From DASVEE01 sp036380735 (lineage in GTDB: Bacteria > Acidobacteriota > Thermoanaerobaculia > Gp7-AA8): a stretch of DNA of 64,000 nt. The notes below the pieces were generated by a model that was given only the letters and a program-made list of their open reading frames with translations, was not told the origin of the DNA and searched no databases. Of the stretch, positions 25,995 to 34,227 are shown piece by piece. The translations under genes and the position numbers were made by a program. Numbering within the stretch: position 1 is the first letter of the stretch; each line of letters starts with the position of its first letter. The stretch covers positions 124,001 through 188,000 of the forward strand of contig DASVEE010000067.1 of the NCBI GenBank assembly GCA_036380735.1, in the 5' to 3' direction.

Positions 25995-26082
25995 GCGTTG
26001 TCCGTTTTCCGTTGTCCGTTTTCCGTGCCCCCATCGCGGCGCGGCGCAGCACGGACAACGGACAACCGAAAACGGACAACCG
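25995..26082. repeat. Family B inverted repeat (copy 2, TTGTCCGTTTTCC type)
   Basis: GTTGTCCGTTTTCC is repeated twice in tandem, then a GC-rich centre, then CGGACAACGGACAACCG and AAAACGGACAACCG. It lies between the ComEA-like and GspH-like genes. Confidence 0.9.
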
Positions 26083-26123
26083 CCGCCCGCGGCTCCCACC
26101 CCTCATCACAACAAGGAGGACGT

Positions 26124-26714
26124 GTGTCTTCACAGCGAGGACTCTCCCTGCTCGAGCTCCTGACGTGCGTGGCGATCATCGCCGTCATCGGGCTCTCGTC
26201 ATTCCCTTCCTGGATGTCGCTGCGCCGCCGCTCCGCCGTGCGCATCGCCGCCAGCGAGCTCCGCGCGATCTTCCAGCAGACGCGCGCCCGGGCGCTCGCA
26301 CGCAGCATCAACTGCGGCGTGAAGTTCGTGCAGCTCGGACGCGACTGGCACTTCTCGATCTACGACGACGGTGACCAGGACGGCATCCGCAACGACGACA
26401 TCCTGCGCGGTATCGACCGCCCCGTGACGCAGCCGCGCCTCGTGTTTCTCGAAGGCTCGCGCGCAGCACGCATCGAGCTGCCCAACGAGACGATCGTCGA
26501 TCCCGACGGCGAAAAGCTGCCGCCGACCAAGTCCCCCGTGCAATTCAACAAGTCGGCGATCTGCTCGTTCTCGCCGATCGGCGAGTCGACACCCGGCTCG
26601 ATCTATCTCAACGACGGCGACGGCACCACGTACGCGGTGCGCGTGTACGGCGCCACGGGCCGCGTCCGCGTACTCCGCTACGACCGCCTGCGGCGCAAGT
26701 GGGAGGTGCGGTGA
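26124..26714 (+). CDS. GspH/FimT-type pseudopilin
   Basis: This 196-residue protein has a prepilin-type leader: SSQRG, then LSLLELLTCVAIIAVIGL, with cleavage expected after the Gly and Glu at position +5. The C-terminal domain resembles GspH minor pseudopilins (IAASELRAIFQQTRARAL helix, then beta strands). The start is GTG 26124, nine bases or so after AAGGAGG. It probably forms part of a type II secretion or type IV pilus tip. The next gene is convergent with a gap of only 5 bp. Confidence 0.85.
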   Translation: MSSQRGLSLLELLTCVAIIAVIGLSSFPSWMSLRRRSAVRIAASELRAIFQQTRARALARSINCGVKFVQLGRDWHFSIYDDGDQDGIRNDDILRGIDRPVTQPRLVFLEGSRAARIELPNETIVDPDGEKLPPTKSPVQFNKSAICSFSPIGESTPGSIYLNDGDGTTYAVRVYGATGRVRVLRYDRLRRKWEVR

Positions 26715-26719
26715 TGCGT

Positions 26720-28384
26720 CTAGCCGGCGCGGCGCACGACGACCTGCTTCGCCTCGTACGTCTGAATTGCCGACAGCGAATTGCGGCGCAGGAACTCCTC
26801 CGTGAAGACGTCCGTCAGCACTGCACCGTCCATGTCGCGGCCCACGGGCAGACCGGCGGCGAACAGCACCGTCGGGACGACGTCGACCACGCGCGCGGCT
26901 GCCGGATTCGGCTTGTGCGCGGCCCCTGGACCTGTCACGAGCACGAAACCGTCGTCGGCGCCGGGATCGTCCTGCCGCAGCCGGTCGATGAGCAGCGCGT
27001 AAGCACTCGCCTGCACGTCCGGCGGCGTGACGGCGGACGGGGAGCAGATCACGATCAGGTGCTGCGGATGCTCGCGCGCGAGCGTGGCCAGCATGCGATC
27101 GAGCTGCTGCACGTACGCACGCAGCGCGTCGCCGCGGCCGCTCGTGCGCTCCGGCAGCTCGTTCAGGAAGATGTGCATCGCACGCTGCGCCTCGGAGAAC
27201 CCTTCGAGCGCCACGACGGAAAGCGCGAAGCGATCGTCGACGCTGGCCATCGCCGCGGCGTCGGCGGCGAGTCCGGCCAGGATGCGCTCGCGTGCATTGC
27301 CGCTCTCGCGGAAACGCTGCGCGACGTCGGGCGCCACGGGCTTCACGTTCGAGCGCAGTGCCGCGTCGGTGAGGACGCGCGTCGCACCACCGGCCGCCGA
27401 CTGCGGCCAGTTGACGACCGAGGCGTCGAGCTCGACGCGCTCGAACAGGGACCAGAGGGGGAGGGAGTTGCCCGCCGGCAGCGGAGCGGAGATGCGCTCG
27501 ACCGGCGGAATCAAACCCCACGCGCGGAAGCCGACGCCGCTCGGGACGAGCAGAAAGGGATCGGCGCGATTGAGCGGCGTGCGGTAGGAGAAGCGCCCCG
27601 TCACGCGGTGGCGGTACGGCAGCTTCCCCGTCGCCAGCGAGGCCCACAGTGCCTTCGGGCTGGTGGTGGGGAACGGCTCGAGCCGCGTGAAGAACTCGCG
27701 CTCCGTCGTCTGCTCGAAGAACGGCACGAGCCCCTCGCCGCGCATCTGCACGATCCAGTCGAACGGCAGGTTGCGGATGGCCACGACGATCACCGGCCGG
27801 TGCCCGGCGAGTCCGCCGATGTTCGCCACGACCACGTTGCGCGTGTTGGTGCGGTAGCTCTCGCGCCGCTGGTAGAGAAAGACCGACGAGATGGCGACGA
27901 GCACGAAGCCGATGACGAAGATCAGCCGCGAACGGCGGCGCCCCGCGTTGCGCTCGACGAGCCACAGCAGCAGCAGGATGAACGCCGTGACGGTGATGAT
28001 GTTCGTCGCCTTCGACAGGATGCGCACGGCACCGATCGGCAGATAGATGCGCAGATCTTCGAGATGCGTCCAGTAGATGAACGAGGAAATGAACGCGGCG
28101 AACACCACGAAGCCGAAGCCGTGCGCGCGATACTCGTCGGTCTCTGCCGGATCGCCGCTTCGCGAAGGTCCGCGGCCGAACAGCCGCACGCGCAGCGCGC
28201 GGAAGCCCCAGAGAATCGAGCCGAAGAGCACACCGCAAATGAGGGCGTAGACGACGGTGACGGTCGCGAGCCGCGCCGGCGTGATGTCCACCTGCGGATT
28301 GAGGAAATACAGCAGGTGGGCCATGTAGTGGCCGAAGATCGCGCCGGCGAGGACGCGCTTGAGGTAGGCCCACCGGATCAGCAT
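26720..28384 (-). CDS. Membrane alkaline-phosphatase-fold protein, probably catalytically degenerate
   Basis: The 554-residue protein begins with about five transmembrane helices (to residue 165), followed by a sulfatase/nucleotide-pyrophosphatase-like domain. Family landmarks remain: TSPKALWASLATGKLP around the nucleophile, and VDVVPTVLFAAGLPVGRDMDG near the end. The first metal motif, usually 'IDGLD', reads IRNLPFD, and the later 'SDHG' motif reads CSPSA, so key metal ligands appear lost. It is divergent from the methyltransferase gene with a 17-bp gap. It may be a pseudoenzyme of envelope glycolipid or phosphodiester metabolism. Confidence 0.65.
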   Translation of the reverse strand: MLIRWAYLKRVLAGAIFGHYMAHLLYFLNPQVDITPARLATVTVVYALICGVLFGSILWGFRALRVRLFGRGPSRSGDPAETDEYRAHGFGFVVFAAFISSFIYWTHLEDLRIYLPIGAVRILSKATNIITVTAFILLLLWLVERNAGRRRSRLIFVIGFVLVAISSVFLYQRRESYRTNTRNVVVANIGGLAGHRPVIVVAIRNLPFDWIVQMRGEGLVPFFEQTTEREFFTRLEPFPTTSPKALWASLATGKLPYRHRVTGRFSYRTPLNRADPFLLVPSGVGFRAWGLIPPVERISAPLPAGNSLPLWSLFERVELDASVVNWPQSAAGGATRVLTDAALRSNVKPVAPDVAQRFRESGNARERILAGLAADAAAMASVDDRFALSVVALEGFSEAQRAMHIFLNELPERTSGRGDALRAYVQQLDRMLATLAREHPQHLIVICSPSAVTPPDVQASAYALLIDRLRQDDPGADDGFVLVTGPGAAHKPNPAAARVVDVVPTVLFAAGLPVGRDMDGAVLTDVFTEEFLRRNSLSAIQTYEAKQVVVRRAG

Positions 28385-28401
28385 CGAAGGGCGGTCATTC
28401 T

Positions 28402-31400
28402 ATGCTGACCGCGGCCACCCTCCGCGCCTGCCGCGGACCGCACGACCTCCTCCGCCTCCTCGGCTACCCCGTCTGTCCCGTTCCGGTCGATCCCGAAGAA
28501 TGGCGCCGCGGTGGCGTGACGCTGGCCTGGAACGGCAACGGAAGCCTCGAACTGGTCACCCGCCTGAAGCGCTTCGACGCCTTCGTGCTCCACGGTAATG
28601 TTGACGAACAATCAGTCTCAAAATTTCTACTCAGTTACCGTGACTACAATCTGCTGACCAAATCGGTCGTCATCAAAAGCAGCGATCCTGGCGCGGCAGC
28701 GTCTGGCCATGCAGGCACGGCGAGCGGCCAGGGCCGCTGCCCGGTGAGCATCCTCGACCTCGCGCCGGACGGCCGCCTGCGCCGGCTCGACGTCGATCTC
28801 TCCTCGCCGTCGCCGCACGCGCTCGACCGGCTGAACCTCCTCGTGCGCGGCGACGACGAGGCACTGCCCCGCATCTTCGACCGCGCGCTCGATCGCGAAA
28901 GCGTCACGCGGCAGTTCTTTCTCCGCTTCCGCGATGCCGTGCGCAACGTCGGCACCGCGCTGGCGCAGGCGTGTCCGCAGGAAGGAGGGGAGGCGGTCGA
29001 AGCCGAAGCGCTCCTCATCCTCTCGCGGCTCCTCTTTCTTTCGTTCGTGCAGGAGAAAGGATGGCTGTCGGAGGAGCGGCGCTTCCTCGTCGACCGGCTG
29101 GACGAGGCGATCGCGCGCAAGCGGGAGTTCTTCTCGACGGTCCTCCTGCCGCTCTTCTTCGGCTGCCTGAACACGCCGCGGTCGCGGCGCACGCCGGCGG
29201 CGCGGAAGCTCGGGCGCATCCCGTACCTCAACGGCGGACTCTTCGAGCCGTCGCCGTTCGAGCGCCGCCACGCCGAGCTGCAACTGCCGAACGAGCTGCT
29301 GCAGCACGTGCTCGAAGACGTCTTCGAGAGGTTCGATTTCCGCATCGAGGAGAGCGATGCCGCCGGCACGCATGTCGATCCGGAGATGCTCGGCCGCGTC
29401 TTCGAGTCGCTGATGGCCGAGGACGAGCGCGCGGCGAGCGGCAGCTTCTACACGCCGAAGGAGCTGGTCGACACGTTGACCACACGCGCGATCGAGGCGT
29501 GGCTCGGCGACGGCGACGCGGCGAAGCTGGAGCGCATCACGATCCTCGATCCCGCGTGCGGTTCCGGCGCGTTCCTTCTCTCCGCGCTCGGGGTGCTCGA
29601 GCGCCTGTGGAAGCGGCTCGCGCCGGACACGCCCGGCAACCTGCGGCAGCGCATCGTGGAGCGTTCGCTCTTCGGTGTCGACATCAAACCGGAGGCGGTG
29701 CGCCTCTGCGAGCTGCGCCTGTGGCTGGCCATCGTCGCCGGCAGCAACGACACCATCGAGACCGTACCGCCGCTGCCGAACCTCGACCGCAACATCCTCC
29801 AAGGCAACTCACTGCTCAGCCCCATCTCCTTCCTCGGCCATGCGCGCGCCGACGTCTACCGCGACTGGGTCGTGGCACTGCACGCGCAGCGCGAGCTCGT
29901 CGAGCGCTATCGCACCGCGCCGCAGGAGGAGCGTCCGGCGCTCAACCGCATGCTGCGCGCGAACGACCAGCGGCTGGCGTCCGACCTCCTCTCGCAGTCC
30001 ATCGACGCGGCGGAGGCGGAGCTGCAGAGCGCGATCGTGCCGGAGAAGGATCTGTTCGGCCGCGCGCGGCCCGCCGACGACGACCGCTGCCGCGAGCTGC
30101 AGCAGCGCATCGCCGAGAACCGCCACGCGCTGGAGCGCGTCGAGGAGGGGCAGCTCGACTTCTTCTCCTTCGACGTCCACTTCGCGCCGGTCCTCTCCGC
30201 CGGCGGCTTCGACGTCGTGGCCGGCAATCCGCCGTGGGTGCGCCACAGCCGCCTCGAGCCGCGCATGAAGCGGATGCTCGCCGACCGCTTCGCGCTCTTC
30301 CGCGCCCCGCGCGGCGGCGTCGCGATCCACCAGCCCGATCTTTCCGTCGCCTTCTTCGAGCGGGCGCTGCAACTGGTGCATCCCGACGGCGTCGTGGCGA
30401 TGCTCATGCCGTCGAAGATTGCGAACGCCGCGTACGCGGCGCCGCTCCGCCGCGAGCTCGCGCGCCACAACGTCCTCGCCATCGAGGACTGGAGCAGCGA
30501 TCCGAAGCGCTGGTTCGAAGCCGACACCTTCCCCATGGGCATCGTCTGCCGGCCGGGGAGCCCCGCCGGCGCGACGCGCGTGAATTTCTCCGGCGAAAGC
30601 TTCGACACGACGATCACCACCGATGACGAATGGCTCCTCGCACCGCCCGACGTCGCGGCGATCCTCCGCCGCCTTCGCGACACCTACCTCGACCTCGACG
30701 AAGTCCTCGGGCGCCGCCCGCTGATGGGCGTGAAGACCGGCGACAACGGCGCGTTCTTCGTGGAGGAGGAGCGCGTCGACGGCACGCATCTCGTGACGAA
30801 GGAGGGGCTGCGCATCCCGCTGACGGCGCTGAGCCGTTGTGTGCGCGGCCGCGACGTCCGCCGCTGGCGCGTCAGCCAGTCGACGTGGATGCTCTGGCCG
30901 CCGCGTGACGGCTGGCGCACGCCGCCGCCGTGGCTCACCGCGTTCGCCAGGCGGCGCAAGGTCGCACCCGAGGCGCTGCAACTGGCGTTCGTGCGCCCGG
31001 AGCACGTGGGGATCAAGGTCGCGTGGAAAGATCTTTCGCGCGGCATGGCCGCGGCGGTGCTGCCGGACATCGTCGACGTGCACGGCCACCCCGTACCGCT
31101 GGTGCCGAATCAGACGCTGTATTCGATCGATTGCACCACGATGGAGGACGCGTACGCGATCGCGGCGATCCTCAATTCCACGATTGCCGATGCCTTGCTG
31201 CTGTGTGTCGCGGAGCGGGCCAAGGACACACACTTTCGCTACTTCGGCCGCACGGTGGCGCGCCTGCCGTTCCCGCTGGTGGGGCCGGCCACCCGCGATC
31301 AACTGGCGCGCCTGGGACGGCGCGCGCATCTGGGGAGTGCGGTCGATGTGGACCCGCTGGTGGCGGCGCTGTATGGGGTGGCCGCGGAGGAGTTGGCGGT

Positions 31401-31440
31401 GCTGCGTGGGTTCGTGGAAAGGCGGCTGTATGGGCGGTGA
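28402..31440 (+). CDS. Eco57I-type N6-adenine DNA methyltransferase
   Basis: The 1012-residue protein has the class gamma N6-adenine methylase core: FYTPKELVDTL, then motif I DPACGSGAFLL (residues 383-393) for SAM and motif IV NPPWVRH (609-615) for catalysis. The N-terminal part (LDRESVTRQFFLRFRD) resembles that of large type IIG/DrmMI/PglX-like methylases. The C-terminal 300 residues (ILNSTIADALL, HFRYFGRTVARLPFP) are the target-recognition region. No PD-(D/E)xK nuclease motif is visible. A SNF2 helicase gene follows 90 bp downstream. Codons around 28590-28680 are unusually AT-rich. Confidence 0.85.
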   Translation: MLTAATLRACRGPHDLLRLLGYPVCPVPVDPEEWRRGGVTLAWNGNGSLELVTRLKRFDAFVLHGNVDEQSVSKFLLSYRDYNLLTKSVVIKSSDPGAAASGHAGTASGQGRCPVSILDLAPDGRLRRLDVDLSSPSPHALDRLNLLVRGDDEALPRIFDRALDRESVTRQFFLRFRDAVRNVGTALAQACPQEGGEAVEAEALLILSRLLFLSFVQEKGWLSEERRFLVDRLDEAIARKREFFSTVLLPLFFGCLNTPRSRRTPAARKLGRIPYLNGGLFEPSPFERRHAELQLPNELLQHVLEDVFERFDFRIEESDAAGTHVDPEMLGRVFESLMAEDERAASGSFYTPKELVDTLTTRAIEAWLGDGDAAKLERITILDPACGSGAFLLSALGVLERLWKRLAPDTPGNLRQRIVERSLFGVDIKPEAVRLCELRLWLAIVAGSNDTIETVPPLPNLDRNILQGNSLLSPISFLGHARADVYRDWVVALHAQRELVERYRTAPQEERPALNRMLRANDQRLASDLLSQSIDAAEAELQSAIVPEKDLFGRARPADDDRCRELQQRIAENRHALERVEEGQLDFFSFDVHFAPVLSAGGFDVVAGNPPWVRHSRLEPRMKRMLADRFALFRAPRGGVAIHQPDLSVAFFERALQLVHPDGVVAMLMPSKIANAAYAAPLRRELARHNVLAIEDWSSDPKRWFEADTFPMGIVCRPGSPAGATRVNFSGESFDTTITTDDEWLLAPPDVAAILRRLRDTYLDLDEVLGRRPLMGVKTGDNGAFFVEEERVDGTHLVTKEGLRIPLTALSRCVRGRDVRRWRVSQSTWMLWPPRDGWRTPPPWLTAFARRRKVAPEALQLAFVRPEHVGIKVAWKDLSRGMAAAVLPDIVDVHGHPVPLVPNQTLYSIDCTTMEDAYAIAAILNSTIADALLLCVAERAKDTHFRYFGRTVARLPFPLVGPATRDQLARLGRRAHLGSAVDVDPLVAALYGVAAEELAVLRGFVERRLYGR

Positions 31441-31446
31441 TGCACG

Positions 31447-31491
31447 GGGAACGATGGGATCAATAGGACTTATGGGACAGATCGGTCCTAT
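31447..31491. repeat. Family A element, short (copy 9)
   Basis: GGGAACGATGGGATCAATAGG continues to GGGACAG and ends ATCGGTCCTAT. It lies in the 90-bp gap between the methyltransferase and helicase genes and has only a remnant right arm. Confidence 0.75.
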
Positions 31492-31530
31492 GCACCGTGC
31501 GCATCGTGTAGAACTAGCCTGGGATCACCC

Positions 31531-33126
31531 ATGACGCCCACTCTTGCGGAACACCAGCACGACGCCGTGGCCCGCCTGCGCGATCTGCTGCGCACGCGCA
31601 ACGGGGCGCTGCTGGCGGATGATGTGGGGCTGGGGAAGTCGTTCGTGGCGGCCACGCTTGCGCACGACGTACACGCGCGGGGCGGCAGCGTGGATCTGGT
31701 CGTTCCCGCTGCACTCGTCGCGCAGTGGCGGGAGACGCTGGACCGGTTCGGCGTGGAGGCGCGCATCCTCACGCATGACGCGCTGGCGTCCGATCCCTTC
31801 CTGCCTTTGCCGCACGACCGGCTGGTGATCGTCGATGAGGCGCATGCGTTCCGCAATCCGAAGACGCGGCGGTACGACGCGCTGGCGCGGCGCAGTGTCG
31901 GGGCGAACGTGCTGCTCGTCACGGCTACGCCGGTGTGCAATTCGCTCGACGACCTCGAAGCGTTGATTCGCCTCATCGCCAGCGACGATCTCCTCGCCGA
32001 TTGCGGCGTTCCTTCAATAGACGTCGCCTTCGCCGAGCGTGACCGCGAGCAGCTCGCGCGCATCGTGGCGGCGCTCGTCATCCGCCGCGAGCGCGACGTC
32101 CTGCCGCCCGGCCTCCGCTTCGGTATCCTGGAGCGGCGCGTGATCCGCCACCCGCTGCCCGACGGCGGGCACCTCATCGACGCGCTGCGCTTTCCGCTGA
32201 CGGGCGAGCAGGCCATCCTGCGCCGCTTCCTGTGGCGCCGCCTCGAATCGAGCGAAGCCGCGCTGCTCGATTCGCTGCGACGCCAGCAGCGCTTCTACGA
32301 GCGCGTCGTCGCGGCGGGGCGGCCACTCTCGAAGCGTGACTACCGCCGTGCCTTCGGCGACGACGATGGTTTCCAGCAGGTGCTCTTCTGGGATCTCTTC
32401 GCTCCGCCGGGCGCGTGCGACGTCGACGAGATCCGCGCGGAGCTGCAGCGCCTCGACGCGCTCTCCGTCGCCATCCGCAACTCCACGTGCATCAAGCGGC
32501 AACTGCTGGTCGACCTGGTGCATGAAGCGAAGGAGCCGCTGTTGATCTTCACCGGCTCCATCGCCACGGCGCGCGATCTCCGCGACGCGCTCCGCTGCGG
32601 CCTCGTCACGTCACATGAGCGTTCGCGCGATGCGGTGCTGCGCGCGTTCATGAGCGGCAAGCTCGATGTCGTCGTCTCCACCGACATGGCCGCGGAAGGG
32701 CTGAACCTGCAACGCGCCGGCGTGATCGTGCACTACGACATCCCGTGGAACCCGGTGAAGCTCGACCAGCGCAACGGCCGCGCGCACCGCATCGGCCAGA
32801 CACGCGACTCCGTGCGTGCCATCTACTTTCTCCCCGAGCGCGACGAGACCCGCATCATCCGTACGGTCGCCGCGAAGAATCGCGACCGCCGGTCGATTCT
32901 GGCGACGGACCGGCTCACGCACGGAACAGCCGCTCGGCCGACGCTGCGGCCACGCTTCACGAAGGACGCGGCCGCGTACCGTTTCCTGCAGGCGGCGAAA
33001 CAGTTCGCGCTCCCGCAGCGCCTGGAGCGGCGGCACAAGGCGGGACTCGAGCTGCTGCTCGGGGAGATGGCGCGCGAGTACCTCGATCAGCGCCGCGTCG
33101 ACGACCTCGTCGCACTTCTCGAGTAG
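31531..33126 (+). CDS. SNF2-family helicase
   Basis: This 531-residue superfamily 2 ATPase has Walker A DDVGLGKSF (30-38), Walker B VDEAHAFRN, motif III TATPVCNS, and a second RecA domain with STDMAAEGLNLQRAG, HYDIPWNP and the arginine-finger motif NGRAHRIGQT. These are RapA/HepA-like SNF2 features. Together with the upstream methyltransferase it forms a two-gene unit like the DrmMI-DrmD part of class 1 DISARM. DrmA, DrmB and DrmC are not encoded in this window. The last 40 bp overlap the convergent glycosidase-like gene. Confidence 0.85.
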   Translation: MTPTLAEHQHDAVARLRDLLRTRNGALLADDVGLGKSFVAATLAHDVHARGGSVDLVVPAALVAQWRETLDRFGVEARILTHDALASDPFLPLPHDRLVIVDEAHAFRNPKTRRYDALARRSVGANVLLVTATPVCNSLDDLEALIRLIASDDLLADCGVPSIDVAFAERDREQLARIVAALVIRRERDVLPPGLRFGILERRVIRHPLPDGGHLIDALRFPLTGEQAILRRFLWRRLESSEAALLDSLRRQQRFYERVVAAGRPLSKRDYRRAFGDDDGFQQVLFWDLFAPPGACDVDEIRAELQRLDALSVAIRNSTCIKRQLLVDLVHEAKEPLLIFTGSIATARDLRDALRCGLVTSHERSRDAVLRAFMSGKLDVVVSTDMAAEGLNLQRAGVIVHYDIPWNPVKLDQRNGRAHRIGQTRDSVRAIYFLPERDETRIIRTVAAKNRDRRSILATDRLTHGTAARPTLRPRFTKDAAAYRFLQAAKQFALPQRLERRHKAGLELLLGEMAREYLDQRRVDDLVALLE

Positions 33127-34109
33127 TGCTCGCGCACGACGGCTTCGGCCGGCTTGTTCTCCAGCTCGTAATCGTTGCTCTGCGGGCCGCTGTGCTCCGG
33201 ATACGAGAACCACTTCCATGGATAGACGCCGGCGAGCCACGGTTGCGGCCACACCGCCTCGAAGAACGCCTCGTACGCGGTGGCCTGCACGTCGAGCGCG
33301 AGTGGCGCGGTGCGCGGCAGCTCCCACTGCCGCCACGCCGCGCCCTCCGCGCTGCGGTAGCCGATCTCGGTGAACACGATCGGTTTCCGCTCGTCGCGCG
33401 CGAGCTGCGCCAGCCGCGCCACGACCGGCTGCCACGCGCGCACCAGTTCCTCGCGCGACGGCTTCGGCGCATCGACCAGCGGAAAGTACGCGCTGACGCC
33501 GATCCAGTCGAGCGCGTCCCAGAAGCGCACGTGAAACACCTCGTCGAAATTCGCGCCGTACGTCAGCGGCCCCTTGTAGATGGCGCGCACGCTGGCGATG
33601 ATGCGCCGCCATTCCGGCTCGAAGCGCGACGCCAGCTTCTGCTCGTTGCCGACGCTCAGCGCATCCGCACCGGTATCGCGCGCGATGGTGGCGTAGTGCG
33701 TGATGAAGCGCTCGTAGTCGCCGAGGTAGCGCCGCCACTCCTCGTCCGACCACTGCTCCGCCGCCGGCTCGTTGCGGCTCCAGACGTGCGGTTTGAGCAG
33801 TACGCGCAACCCGAGGGCGTGCGCCTCTTTCGTCACGGCGACGAGCGAGGCGTCGCTCTCCCAGACGTTCGGCCCACCCCAGCGCAGCTCCGGCGTGCCG
33901 CGATGAAAGCCGAACGGCGTCACGGAGATCCAGTTCACCCCCAGCGCCTGCGCCTTCCGCAGCGAGGCCGCCGATCCCTCACCGCCGTAATGCCGCGGCG
34001 GTCGCGCCGACGCGTAGCTGAGGCCGCGCTGCTTTTCGTGGAGGGGGATGAAGGGGGTGGCCGTGCAGGCCGTAAGCAGCAGCGCGGTCAGGGCAACCAG
34101 CCGGATCAC
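33087..34109 (-). CDS. Glycosidase-like TIM-barrel lipoprotein
   Basis: The protein has about 340 residues and a lipobox in LTALLLTACTAT. I prefer GTG 34109 (MIRLVALTALLL) because it gives a clean lipoprotein signal; TTG 34130 is possible. The TIM barrel shows LGVNWISVTPFGF, RVLLKPHVWSR, ADALSVGNEQ (acid/base Glu candidate), WIGVSAYFPL and PIVFTEIGYRS (nucleophile Glu candidate), consistent with GH113/GTA_TIM-like glycosidases. It probably acts on a polysaccharide in the periplasm; the substrate is unknown. It overlaps the helicase gene end by 40 bp, convergent. Confidence 0.8.
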   Translation of the reverse strand: MIRLVALTALLLTACTATPFIPLHEKQRGLSYASARPPRHYGGEGSAASLRKAQALGVNWISVTPFGFHRGTPELRWGGPNVWESDASLVAVTKEAHALGLRVLLKPHVWSRNEPAAEQWSDEEWRRYLGDYERFITHYATIARDTGADALSVGNEQKLASRFEPEWRRIIASVRAIYKGPLTYGANFDEVFHVRFWDALDWIGVSAYFPLVDAPKPSREELVRAWQPVVARLAQLARDERKPIVFTEIGYRSAEGAAWRQWELPRTAPLALDVQATAYEAFFEAVWPQPWLAGVYPWKWFSYPEHSGPQSNDYELENKPAEAVVREHYSRSATRSSTRR

Positions 34110-34131
34110 CTGCCCATGATGCCTTGGCAAT

Positions 34132-34227
34132 GGGAACGATGGGACAAATAGGACGGATAGGACGAATGGGACAAATAGGACGGCCCATTCGTCCTGTAGG
34201 TCCTATTCGTTCGTCCTATCGTTCTTC
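34132..34227. repeat. Family A inverted repeat (copy 10)
   Basis: GGGAACGATGGGAC and five further words, a short centre, then GTCCTATTCGTTCGTCC and CTATCGTTC. Its right terminus overlaps the last codons of the CarboxypepD_reg gene on the minus strand and supplies that gene's TAG stop (from CGATAGGAC). Confidence 0.9.

Noticed and set aside
26720..28384. PglZ, as part of a BREX system with the adjacent methyltransferase
   Set aside because: The protein has five membrane helices and sulfatase-like motifs with lost metal ligands. BrxA, BrxB, BrxC and BrxL are absent.
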